A stretch of 8,094 nucleotides of DNA, from the NCBI GenBank assembly GCA_003512125.1, contig DOSQ01000124.1, forward strand, positions 369 through 8,462. Direction: 5' to 3'. Positions within the stretch are counted from its first letter, which is position 1; every line of letters starts with the position of its first letter. Of the stretch, positions 1-5,929 are shown piece by piece. Made by a program: the position numbers and the translations under genes. The notes beneath the pieces are model-generated. The model did not search any database and had not been told where the DNA came from. It worked only from the letters and a program-made list of their open reading frames with translations. This DNA is from Acidaminococcaceae bacterium. Lineage in GTDB: Bacteria; Bacillota; Negativicutes; Acidaminococcales; Acidaminococcaceae.

Positions 1-263
1 ACCATTCTGCCGTACACATTGACGAACTCTTCCTGCGTCTTGGTTGAAATAACCCTGATGTCATCCCTGCCCAGAATTATTTGAATCAAGACCTCCGTTT
101 CTTCAACGCGGTTGTCGAACACCGCATTCATCAGCGTGTCGTCGAACATACGCATCTTGGCGATCCGTTGCAGCTTGTCCTGAAGATCCTGTTGCTCCTG
201 CAATCTTTTCTGTTGCAAATCTGCTTCCGGCAATTCGTTTTCCTGCAACGCTTCCTTATTCAC
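1..263 (-). CDS. Rpn-like PD-(D/E)XK nuclease/transposase family protein, N-terminal part only (runs off left edge)
   Basis: A minus-strand reading frame stays open to the window edge, giving about 87 residues. The first 30-35 are Gln/Glu-rich and probably helical or coiled coil. Then comes a segment with the pattern K-M-R-M-F-D-D-T-L-M followed by hydrophobic positions and IILGRDDIRV, which resembles the N-terminus of Rpn-type nuclease family 'transposases' (R-x-x-D-D-x-F-M ... IIL ... D-x-x-V). The catalytic D...ExQ region would lie outside the window. The start is uncertain. The GTG at 263 is used here, but the only ribosome-site-like stretch (GGGGGA, complement of 285-290) lies 6 nt from an in-frame ATT at 276-278 and about 21 nt from the GTG; in-frame ATG codons occur at 155 and 148. 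A stop lies in frame just upstream, so the N-terminus is within this region. Family assignment is by pattern recognition on a partial protein. Confidence 0.6.
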   Translation of the reverse strand, partial: MNKEALQENELPEADLQQKRLQEQQDLQDKLQRIAKMRMFDDTLMNAVFDNRVEETEVLIQIILGRDDIRVISTKTQEEFVNVYGRM

Positions 264-320
264 TTTTTGACTACGAATAACAATTCCCCCTTTTTAGTCA
301 AATTGCCTTCTGGCAGATAT

Positions 321-350
321 ATTATAGCAAATTTACGGTGATACTGCCAC
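321..350 (-). promoter_or_regulatory. Promoter of the left-edge Rpn-like gene
   Basis: Read on the minus strand, a perfect TATAAT (complement of 321-326) is preceded by TG at the extended -10 position (TGCTATAAT). A -35-like GTGGCA (complement of 345-350, 4 of 6 matches to TTGACA) lies 18 nt away. Transcription would begin near 314 and give a leader of about 35-50 nt containing the GGGGGA ribosome-site-like stretch, which supports a start around 263-278 for the gene. Confidence 0.55.
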
Positions 351-363
351 AGTGATTTGCAGC

Positions 364-391
364 TGCACCATTGAGAATGGCGCATTTTTTT
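364..391 (+). terminator. Possible rho-independent terminator upstream of the helicase gene
   Basis: TGCACCATT (364-372) pairs with AATGGCGCA (376-384) around a 3-nt GAG loop, with one A-C mismatch on the plus strand, and is followed at once by seven T (385-391). It would stop plus-strand transcription entering from the left, so it would insulate the helicase gene. No plus-strand gene is visible before it. A 10-bp perfect palindrome TGCAGCTGCA (358-367) overlaps its left arm and could be an operator for the minus-strand promoter. The mismatch and 3-nt loop lower confidence. Confidence 0.35.
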
Positions 392-470
392 AGCAGTCAT
401 TTTTATCATTTTGATCTTGCGAATTTATCCATTGCCAGGTAACATAATAGGTAGAAAACGAAAAACAAAG

Positions 471-479
471 TGCTAATAT
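471..479 (+). promoter_or_regulatory. Possible extended -10 promoter for the helicase gene
   Basis: TGCTAATAT has TG one base before a -10-like TAATAT (4 of 6 matches). No good -35 is present. Transcription would start near 486, about 32 nt before the ATG at 518. It is the best candidate found between 392 and 517, but it is weak. Confidence 0.3.
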
Positions 480-517
480 ATGAAAATCATTATAAATTTC
501 ACTACCGAGGTACTATC

Positions 518-3500
518 ATGAGCGACAAAAAACTCAAGCCGGGATTTTATGAACAAGTTATCAGTGAACATTTTGCAAAACAACTGGAACAAGTGGAAAA
601 CCGTTTCAAAGAAATCGAACCCATTGATCAAACTGAAGCATCCACCGTTTTATCCGGTTATTTGAAAGATATTGTAATCCAAGGTCTGGAATCAGCAAAA
701 GATACTGGGGAATCCGAAGGGGATGCAACCGGACTGCAACGTCAAATCGTTCTTGCCAATAAAATCATAAAACTGATTCAAGAAGAAACCAAAAATGAAG
801 AATTAGCAGAATCGTTAGTGGATAAAAAAGGTGAAGAATTGCTGACCCTTTTAGATTCACAAAACACGATTCGTATCGTTAACGCAAACGCAAAAATTCC
901 TCGACCAAAAACTTCCTTAGCAGAAACGTCTCTGTTTACCGGAGCCAAACATGAACCTCAAATGTTTAGCGAACTCAAAGCAGAAATCAGTACCTGTGAC
1001 CGTATTGATATGCTGGTTTCGTTTATTAAGTGGAGTGGACTCAGCCTGTTATTGGAATCATTAAAGGATTTTACCCAACGTGGCGGTAAATTACGGATTA
1101 TTACTACATCCTATTTAGGCGCTACGGATTTTAAAGCAATCGAAGAATTAAACGCACTGCCAAATGTGGAAATCAAAATTTCTTATGATACCAAGAGGAC
1201 AAGGCTACACGCCAAAGCTTATGTATTCCACAGAAATACCGGTTTCACTACGGCTTATATCGGTTCTTCCAATTTATCTAATCCCGCCATGTCCAGCGGA
1301 CTGGAATGGAATGTCAAAATCACGGAAAAAGATTTGTGCAACACAATGAACAAAGTATTGCATACGTTTGATGCCTACTGGCATTCTTCCGACTTTGAAA
1401 CCTACAACTCCGCACAGAAAGAACGTTTAAAAACCGCATTATACAGAGAACGTTTTCAGGATAAACCGGGAAAGCAGTACTTAGTTGCGGAGAATCCGGA
1501 AGCATATCATTTTAGAATTACTCCTTACTCTTACCAACAGGAAATTTTAGATGAAATCGAAGCAGAGCGGAAATTGCGTTCTAATTATAAAAATTTAATT
1601 GTAGCTGCAACAGGCACTGGCAAAACAGTCATTGCTGCGTTTGATTACAAACGTTTCTGCAAACAAAACCCTGGTCAGGCAAATAAATTGTTATTCATTG
1701 CGCACCGGGAAGAAATATTATCGCAGAGTATTTCCTGTTTCCGTGGCATTTTGGAAGATGCAAATTTTGGGGACTTATTTGTAGGCTCCCATAGACCAAC
1801 TTCACAGGTGTCACACTTGTTTATGTCGATTCAAACCTTTAATTCGCAGGACTGGACCACAAAAACGTCACCGGATTTTTACGATTACATTATTATTGAC
1901 GAATTCCACCATGCTGCAGCATCTTCCTATCAAAAGCTATTAAAATACTACACCCCCAAAATATGGTTGGGCTTAACCGCCACTCCGGAACGTATGGACG
2001 GAAAAAATGTTGCAGATTATTTCAATCATCGAATCACATCAGAGATTCGCTTGCCGGAAGCTATTGATAGGAAACTCCTCTGCCCATTTCACTATTTTGG
2101 TGTCAGTGATGGTACCGATTTATCTACGCTGACATGGAGCCGTGGCGGGTATGATGTTAAAGATTTAAATAATATTTATGTTCTTAACCAAATTAAAGCA
2201 AGAAAACGTGCTTCCCTCGTCATTCAGGCAGTACAGAAATATACAGCCGATATAAATCTGGTTCATGGCGTTGGGTTCTGCGTTTCCATCGAGCATGCCA
2301 AATATATGAATAAAATTTTCAATGAAGAAGGCATTCCTTCTATTTGTCTGACAGGCGACAGTTCCGATGAAGAACGCAACAGCGCCCGAACCAAACTGAC
2401 CTCAGGAGAAATCAAATTCATTTTTGTCGTAGATTTGTATAACGAAGGTGTAGACATTCCCGAAATTGATACCATTTTATTCTTACGCCCTACCGAATCG
2501 TTGACCATTTTCCTGCAACAGCTTGGTCGTGGATTGCGCCTGGCCGAGGACAAAGAATGCCTGACCGTTTTAGATTTTATTGGCCAGTCTCATAAAAAAT
2601 ACAGATTTGATGAAAAATTCAAAGCATTGTTACATCGTACCCGGAAAGGTCTGTACCGTGAAATTGATCAGGGGTTTTCTTCTCTTCCTGCCGGCTGTTA
2701 TATTCAACTGGAAAAGGAAGCCCAAAGTGTCATTCTGAAAAATATCAAAGCATCGTTAAGCACTAAATCTGCTTTAATAGAAAAACTGCGCGATTATGCG
2801 CAGGAAACAAAAGACCCCATTATTGCAGGAAACTTTGTGGATTATTATCATATTTCTCTGCTTCATCTGTACTCGTTCCCGAAAACATCTTTCTCTTCCC
2901 TGTGCGTGGATGCAGGTTTGCTAACGTGCTTTGATATGCCGGAACGGGATTATCTGACCAGTGCTTTGTCACGAATTGCAGCTATTGACAGTCGACGCTG
3001 GCTGAAATTTTTATTACAAAAACTACCGGACATTGCAAACTGGAACGTTTCAAACTTTAACGAATTGGAAAAACGTATGATATGGATGTTTTATTTTACG
3101 TTTTATCAAACTATCGTAACCGAAGAAGAACAAAACGAAACTACTGGAATTCTTTCCGAATATGATTCGAAATTGCAGATTGCCATTCGCAAACTGCAAG
3201 ATCTTTCTCGCTATACTACAGTATGGGAAGAAATGATCAGCGTGTTGGAATATAACCTGAAGCACATTACCTTTGTAGATGATCCGGTAGATGTCGGTTT
3301 TGACTGCCCGCTGGATTTGCATTGTCACTACACACGTGACCAGTTATTCGCTGCATTAGATTATTTAACTCCAAGCAATGTCCGCCAAGGTGTAAAATGG
3401 TTGCCGGATAAAAAAATCGACGTACTTATCAACACACTGATTAAAAGCGAAAAAGATTACTCCCCTTCCACCATGTACAACGACTACTCCATTAATGAAA

Positions 3501-3766
3501 ATCTGTTTCACTGGCAAAGCCAGAGTACAACTTCCGCCACATCTCCCACCGGCCAGCGATACATGTATCACAAAAAACAGGGAAGCAAAGTCCTTTTATT
3601 TGTTCGTGAATATGGCGAAAATGAAGCAGGCACAGCTCCGTTCATGTACCTTGGTTTAGCTGAATTTGTTCAAAACGAGGGCTCTCGTCCCATGAATATT
3701 ATCTGGCGATTGGAGAAACCCATTCCTGCCAGTATGATCCAGTGTACAAATAAATTGGTGCTATAA
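518..3766 (+). CDS. HKD (phospholipase-D-like) nuclease - SF2 helicase - DUF3427-type fusion protein, 1082 aa
   Basis: The ATG at 518 is chosen over the in-frame ATG at 470 because GAGG (507-510) sits 7 nt before it. Domains in order: a helical N-terminus (1-130); a PLD-like domain with one HKD half-site, H231-x-K233 and G249-S-S-N252, where the usual Asp four residues after the Lys is a His; an SF2 core with Walker A ATGTGKT (364-370, K369), DEFH (461-464), LTATPER (486-492), DLYNEGVDIPE (motif V, from 639) and QQLGRGLR (motif VI, 667-674); and a long C-terminus (from about 790) resembling DUF3427, with DCPLDLHCHYTRDQ and the terminal FMYLGLAEFVQNEGSRP...WRL pattern. Motifs I, II, III, V and VI are all intact, so an active ATPase is expected. 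One HKD copy implies dimerisation, as in HKD restriction nucleases such as BfiI. The protein is probably a cytoplasmic helicase-nuclease acting on DNA (defence or repair); substrate and function are inferred. It is a single gene with no obvious operon partner. Confidence 0.9.
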   Translation: MSDKKLKPGFYEQVISEHFAKQLEQVENRFKEIEPIDQTEASTVLSGYLKDIVIQGLESAKDTGESEGDATGLQRQIVLANKIIKLIQEETKNEELAESLVDKKGEELLTLLDSQNTIRIVNANAKIPRPKTSLAETSLFTGAKHEPQMFSELKAEISTCDRIDMLVSFIKWSGLSLLLESLKDFTQRGGKLRIITTSYLGATDFKAIEELNALPNVEIKISYDTKRTRLHAKAYVFHRNTGFTTAYIGSSNLSNPAMSSGLEWNVKITEKDLCNTMNKVLHTFDAYWHSSDFETYNSAQKERLKTALYRERFQDKPGKQYLVAENPEAYHFRITPYSYQQEILDEIEAERKLRSNYKNLIVAATGTGKTVIAAFDYKRFCKQNPGQANKLLFIAHREEILSQSISCFRGILEDANFGDLFVGSHRPTSQVSHLFMSIQTFNSQDWTTKTSPDFYDYIIIDEFHHAAASSYQKLLKYYTPKIWLGLTATPERMDGKNVADYFNHRITSEIRLPEAIDRKLLCPFHYFGVSDGTDLSTLTWSRGGYDVKDLNNIYVLNQIKARKRASLVIQAVQKYTADINLVHGVGFCVSIEHAKYMNKIFNEEGIPSICLTGDSSDEERNSARTKLTSGEIKFIFVVDLYNEGVDIPEIDTILFLRPTESLTIFLQQLGRGLRLAEDKECLTVLDFIGQSHKKYRFDEKFKALLHRTRKGLYREIDQGFSSLPAGCYIQLEKEAQSVILKNIKASLSTKSALIEKLRDYAQETKDPIIAGNFVDYYHISLLHLYSFPKTSFSSLCVDAGLLTCFDMPERDYLTSALSRIAAIDSRRWLKFLLQKLPDIANWNVSNFNELEKRMIWMFYFTFYQTIVTEEEQNETTGILSEYDSKLQIAIRKLQDLSRYTTVWEEMISVLEYNLKHITFVDDPVDVGFDCPLDLHCHYTRDQLFAALDYLTPSNVRQGVKWLPDKKIDVLINTLIKSEKDYSPSTMYNDYSINENLFHWQSQSTTSATSPTGQRYMYHKKQGSKVLLFVREYGENEAGTAPFMYLGLAEFVQNEGSRPMNIIWRLEKPIPASMIQCTNKLVL

Positions 3767-3977
3767 GAGCGACCTTTATGTATTCAACTACCATTTTTTC
3801 TACAAAAAATTGATACTCAACATAAAATCCAATCCGAACTATTGTTATAAATATTATGCAGCTTCGGTCCCGTATTACAATTACAATGAAGCGTTTTTAC
3901 GATTCGTTTTTGAAGAAATAAAAAAGAATCCTGGAACTATTATCCAAGATTTAAAAGCTTCTATAGCAAAAAATTAA
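3738..3977 (+). pseudogene. Coding-like fragment without a start codon, downstream of the helicase
   Basis: The frame is open from just after a TGA (3735-3737) to TAA at 3975-3977 with no ATG; the only usual start is a TTG at 3810 without a ribosome site. It overlaps the end of the helicase gene in another frame. The last 35 codons read like real protein (NEAFLRFVFEEIKKNPG, then TIIQDLKAS), an amphipathic helical composition. It may be the 3' remnant of a decayed gene, or chance openness in AT-rich DNA. The product is not recognised. Confidence 0.25.
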
Positions 3978-4063
3978 AGTTAACCCCAGGGGCAAAGGAA
4001 TTCTAAGCGTTTCCGCCTACTCCCATTCGGGAACCCAGCCTTATCCTTCACGAGTTAACTTTC
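3968..4063 (-). ncRNA. Unassigned structured small RNA with its own promoter
   Basis: Read on the minus strand. P1: a 9-bp perfect closing stem AAAGTTAAC/GTTAACTTT (4054-4062 with 3976-3984). P2: GAAGGA/TCCTTT (4044-4049 with 3994-3999). Inside P2 are two hairpins: P3, TCCC-GAAT-GGGA (4029-4032 with 4021-4024), and P4, TAGGCG-GAAA-CGCTTA (4014-4019 with 4004-4009) with a GNRA tetraloop. P2 and P4 each hold one G-U pair on this strand that would be an A-C mismatch on the other, which points to the minus strand as the transcribed one. After P1 the minus strand reads AATTTTTT, a terminator-like U tract ending near 3968. A promoter just upstream puts +1 at about 4063. It does not match any riboswitch, ribozyme, SRP or 6S pattern I could recall. 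No minus-strand gene follows, so a trans-acting or orphan RNA is likelier than a cis leader. Confidence 0.5.
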
Positions 4064-4070
4064 TATATTT

Positions 4071-4099
4071 ATTATAAACGATAGATTGAGATTATTCAA
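4071..4099 (-). promoter_or_regulatory. Promoter of the structured RNA
   Basis: On the minus strand, TTGAAT (complement of 4094-4099, 4 of 6 matches) is separated by exactly 17 nt from a perfect TATAAT (complement of 4071-4076). Transcription would begin at about 4063-4064, the first base before the closing stem of the RNA. Confidence 0.55.
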
Positions 4100-4210
4100 A
4101 TCTGTTTTCAAGGCACAGATGCCTGAATTCACTGCAATTCTTTATAATACTCAATATTTCTTTGTCTATCTTTAAATTTTACTTTTTATAATTATTGATC
4201 ATTCCGGTGC

Positions 4211-4402
4211 CTATCCTTCCTTTTCGCAAATGTCAAGATAATCGGCGACCACACCATAAAAATCGGCAATCAGTTCAAATGCGTTGGCTCTTTCATAAGA
4301 AATCAAAGAGCGGATGTTCTGCACTTTTCCAATAAACACTCCGTCACTCTCGGAAAATTCTATACTACCAACATAACCTTTGTAATCCATGGTGTTTTTC
4401 AT
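4211..4402 (-). CDS. HicB-family antitoxin, truncated after the N-terminal domain (orphan)
   Basis: This encodes 63 residues with the HicB-like N-terminal fold pattern: MDYKGYVGSIEF, then a short acidic turn, GKVQNIRSLISYE, and ELIADFYGVVADYLDICEKEG. HicB antitoxins of this kind are usually about 110 residues and carry a C-terminal ribbon-helix-helix DNA-binding domain after ...C-x-x-E-G-x-x-PE. Here the frame stops (TAG) directly after the EG; the next codons read A-P-E and then TGA, so the expected text continues briefly past the first stop. The DNA-binding half is therefore missing and the gene looks decayed. No hicA toxin is adjacent. The start at 4402 has only a weak ribosome site (GGGTTGAG); an ATG four codons later is an alternative. 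It has its own promoter and diverges from the Rpn gene. Confidence 0.7.
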   Translation of the reverse strand: MKNTMDYKGYVGSIEFSESDGVFIGKVQNIRSLISYERANAFELIADFYGVVADYLDICEKEG

Positions 4403-4452
4403 ATCTCAACCCATTTCTTAACACTAAACTTCATTTTAATCCTATCAAATTA

Positions 4453-4461
4453 ATTATATCA
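4453..4461 (-). promoter_or_regulatory. Extended -10 promoter of the HicB-like gene
   Basis: The minus strand reads TGATATAAT: a perfect TATAAT (complement of 4453-4458) with TG at the extended position. No convincing -35 at 17-18 nt. The predicted leader is about 45 nt before the start at 4402. Confidence 0.5.
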
Positions 4462-4500
4462 CATCAACGCATCACCTTTTGTAAAATCTTCCACCTTCCC

Positions 4501-4529
4501 TTGCCTCAACCATCAAAACGCGCTACAAT
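4501..4529 (+). promoter_or_regulatory. Promoter of the Rpn-family nuclease gene
   Basis: TTGCCT (4501-4506, 4 of 6) and TACAAT (4524-4529, 5 of 6) are separated by 17 nt. Transcription would begin near 4536, leaving a leader of about 40 nt that contains the hairpin over the ribosome site. It diverges from the HicB-like promoter. Confidence 0.55.
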
Positions 4530-4548
4530 TAACTTGCGGAAGATGTTG

Positions 4549-4569
4549 CCTCGAGTCGGAAAGCCGAGG
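4549..4569 (+). promoter_or_regulatory. Hairpin covering the Rpn ribosome-binding site
   Basis: The ribosome site GAGG (4566-4569) lies 6 nt before the TTG start at 4576. It is the right arm of a 5-bp stem, CCTCG (4549-4553) with CGAGG (4565-4569). A competing hairpin TCGG-AAAG-CCGA (4556-4559 with 4564-4567) would free the last two G. Together with the TTG start this suggests deliberately low or switchable translation. Confidence 0.4.
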
Positions 4570-4575
4570 TAAAAT

Positions 4576-5427
4576 TTGAAACAAATTGACTGGAACAAGT
4601 TCACCATCACCGACAACCTTTTGTTTCAGCGGGTGATGCGCGATAAAAATCTTTGCAAGTATCTGATTGAACATATTTTGGATATACGAATCAAGGACAT
4701 CCAGTATCTGGAAACCGAAAAGACCCTTTCCGGGCAGCTGGGTAAAAAGGGAATCCGTCTTGACGTATATCTGGAAGACGAGCAGGGTAGCGTTTTTAAT
4801 ATTGAGATGCAGACTTCAGATAATCACCGTATTATAAACGGTGCCCTGGAAACAGAAAAGGTTCCCGTCCTGCCTTTGCGGACGCGGTATTACCAGAGCC
4901 TCATCAGCACGGATATGCTGCTGAAGGGAATGCATTACTGGCAGTTGCGCAAATCCTATGTGATTTTCATCTGCACCTTCGACCCGTTTCGGCAAGGGTT
5001 GCCCATGTACCGGTTCAGCTATCGGTGCAGGGAAAATCTTACATTGGAGATGGGCGATCTGACGGAAAATATTTTTCTGAATGCAACGGCAGCAGGCAAG
5101 GCGGCGGATAAAGAATTAGCCGCTTTTCTGTCGTATGTCAACGGAAAAGCGGCAGAGAGTTCTTTTACAAAAACTTTGGACAACGAAGTGAAACGCATTC
5201 GGGACAGTGAGGATTGGAGGTTTCACGCTATGTATTACGAAGCAGAGACACAGTTTCGCGAGTGGCTTGGGGAAAGGCGAGGAGAAAAAAGCGCAAAGTT
5301 CAGCATTGCCAGAAATATGTTAGAAAAAAAGATTCCTGTTGCTGAAATTATGGAAATGACTGGCCTTACTGCTGAAGAAGTTTCAGCGGCAGCGAAGGAA
5401 ACAGATGCCGTAGTGGCAGAAGAATAA
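4576..5427 (+). CDS. Rpn-family PD-(D/E)XK nuclease ('recombination-promoting nuclease/putative transposase'), 283 aa
   Basis: It starts at TTG 4576 with GAGG 6 nt upstream. The N-terminus (FTITDNLLFQRVM, then LCKYLIEHIL) is typical of the family. The PD-(D/E)XK core is visible as D63 in GIRLDVYLED, then E77-x-Q79 in FNIEMQTS, followed by RYYQSLI (104-110) and SYVIFICTFDPF (127-138). The catalytic residues appear intact. The length is usual for the family. A charged linker (about 200-235) leads to a small helical C-terminal domain (NMLEKKIPVAEIMEMTGL). Rpn proteins are sequence-nonspecific DNA endonucleases that promote RecA-independent recombination; in E. coli they are reported as antiphage toxins restrained by their own separately translated C-terminal domains. 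It is a single-gene unit with its own promoter and terminator, divergent from the HicB remnant. It shares the family, but not close sequence, with the gene at the left edge. Confidence 0.9.
   Translation: MKQIDWNKFTITDNLLFQRVMRDKNLCKYLIEHILDIRIKDIQYLETEKTLSGQLGKKGIRLDVYLEDEQGSVFNIEMQTSDNHRIINGALETEKVPVLPLRTRYYQSLISTDMLLKGMHYWQLRKSYVIFICTFDPFRQGLPMYRFSYRCRENLTLEMGDLTENIFLNATAAGKAADKELAAFLSYVNGKAAESSFTKTLDNEVKRIRDSEDWRFHAMYYEAETQFREWLGERRGEKSAKFSIARNMLEKKIPVAEIMEMTGLTAEEVSAAAKETDAVVAEE
5230..5427 (+). CDS. Internal in-frame start: candidate RpnS-type small C-terminal antitoxin, 65 aa
   Basis: Within the Rpn gene a strong ribosome site, GGAGG (5216-5220), lies 9 nt before an in-frame ATG at 5230 (Met219 of the long form). 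Translation from here gives residues 219-283: a charged helix (EAETQFREWLGERRGEK) and the C-terminal HTH-like segment with VAEIMEMTGLTAEEVSAA. This ribosome site is better than that of the full-length protein, which starts at TTG inside a hairpin. Published work on E. coli Rpn proteins describes this arrangement: a short C-terminal product (RpnS) made from inside the gene binds and blocks the full-length toxin (RpnL). Expression here is inferred. Confidence 0.5.
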   Translation: MYYEAETQFREWLGERRGEKSAKFSIARNMLEKKIPVAEIMEMTGLTAEEVSAAAKETDAVVAEE

Positions 5428-5460
5428 ATAAAAAATATAATAGACTCGCAACACTTCCGC

Positions 5461-5496
5461 AGCATCTGCCTGAAACATGGCAGATGCTTTTATTTT
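5461..5496 (+). terminator. Rho-independent terminator of the Rpn gene
   Basis: A perfect 10-bp stem AGCATCTGCC/GGCAGATGCT (5461-5470 with 5479-5488) with an 8-nt loop is followed by TTTATTTT. It lies 33 nt after the Rpn stop codon. Confidence 0.85.
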
Positions 5497-5635
5497 GAAA
5501 CAGCATTACACATTTTTTGAGACAATTCATAAGAATGCCAATCCGTTAGCACAAAACGGCCCTACCGGAAAAGTGGATCTGTTTTTCAAAAACGACTGCA
5601 CCCGGTTTGTGAGTTTGAACGAACGGGATGCGTGA
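5477..5635 (+). pseudogene. 52-codon coding-like fragment after the Rpn terminator
   Basis: The frame runs from an ATG in the terminator loop (5477), or a TTG at 5495, to TGA at 5633-5635. The translation has a natural composition: QHYTFFETIHKNANPLAQNG, then PTGKVDLFFKNDCTRFVSLN and ERDA. Neither start has a ribosome site and the first lies inside the terminator hairpin, so this is more likely the 3' remnant of a larger, N-terminally deleted gene than an intact small gene. The product is not recognised. From here to 5809 I see no gene. Confidence 0.35.
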
Positions 5636-5809
5636 AGCAGAAAAAACGCAGAAAAACCTAATATCGTTTGCCCTGTTTTTTCCGTTTAGTAATCGTTGGC
5701 CATCTATTAATCTGTTTTCTGGCTATGGTTATTTAATATCCATCTGTGCCAGAATCCTGAGCTGTTCTCGTTTATTATATACTACGTTACTCCTCCATCC
5801 ATGAAAGGC

Positions 5810-5929
5810 TTAATTCAAAACAAGAAAATATATAAATAAACCGATAATGGTTACTGCCAAACAGACTAAATATACGAAATATATCTTTCCTTCAAGATCG
5901 CAGCCGTGTGTTCGTTTTGCTTTTTTCAT
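5810..5929 (-). CDS. Small single-span membrane protein, 39 aa, coupled to the HIRAN gene
   Basis: ATG at 5929 overlaps the stop of the HIRAN gene as ATGA, and AGGTGA (complement of 5936-5941) lies 6 nt before it, so translation is expected and probably coupled. The protein has a basic N-terminus (MKKAKRTHG), then CDLEGK, then a hydrophobic span IYFVYLVCLAVTIIGLFIYF (residues about 16-35) ending VLN. The positive-inside rule predicts a cytoplasmic N-terminus. No family is recognised. Being translated with a HIRAN protein suggests it anchors that protein, or acts with it, at the membrane; this is inference. Confidence 0.65.
   Translation of the reverse strand: MKKAKRTHGCDLEGKIYFVYLVCLAVTIIGLFIYFLVLN

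Noticed and set aside
81..341. Plus-strand frame of 86 codons at the left edge
   Set aside because: It is the shadow of the minus-strand Rpn-like gene, whose frame matches family patterns and has its own promoter; the plus frame has no ribosome site and runs through the minus promoter.
3968..4063. Structured region considered as a CRISPR repeat, tRNA or rRNA fragment
   Set aside because: There are no repeats with spacers, no tRNA arms with a CCA-compatible acceptor, and the resemblance to an rRNA hairpin is limited to a few bases around CCCGAATGGG.
5235..5465. Minus-strand 76-codon frame over the end of the Rpn gene
   Set aside because: It is antisense to the conserved Rpn C-terminus, and its start lies in the terminator region without a ribosome site.
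5719..5752. Hairpin CTGGC/GCCAG with inner ATGG/CCAT, considered as a terminator for the HIRAN unit
   Set aside because: No U tract follows on either strand and the stem is interrupted; it may be chance.
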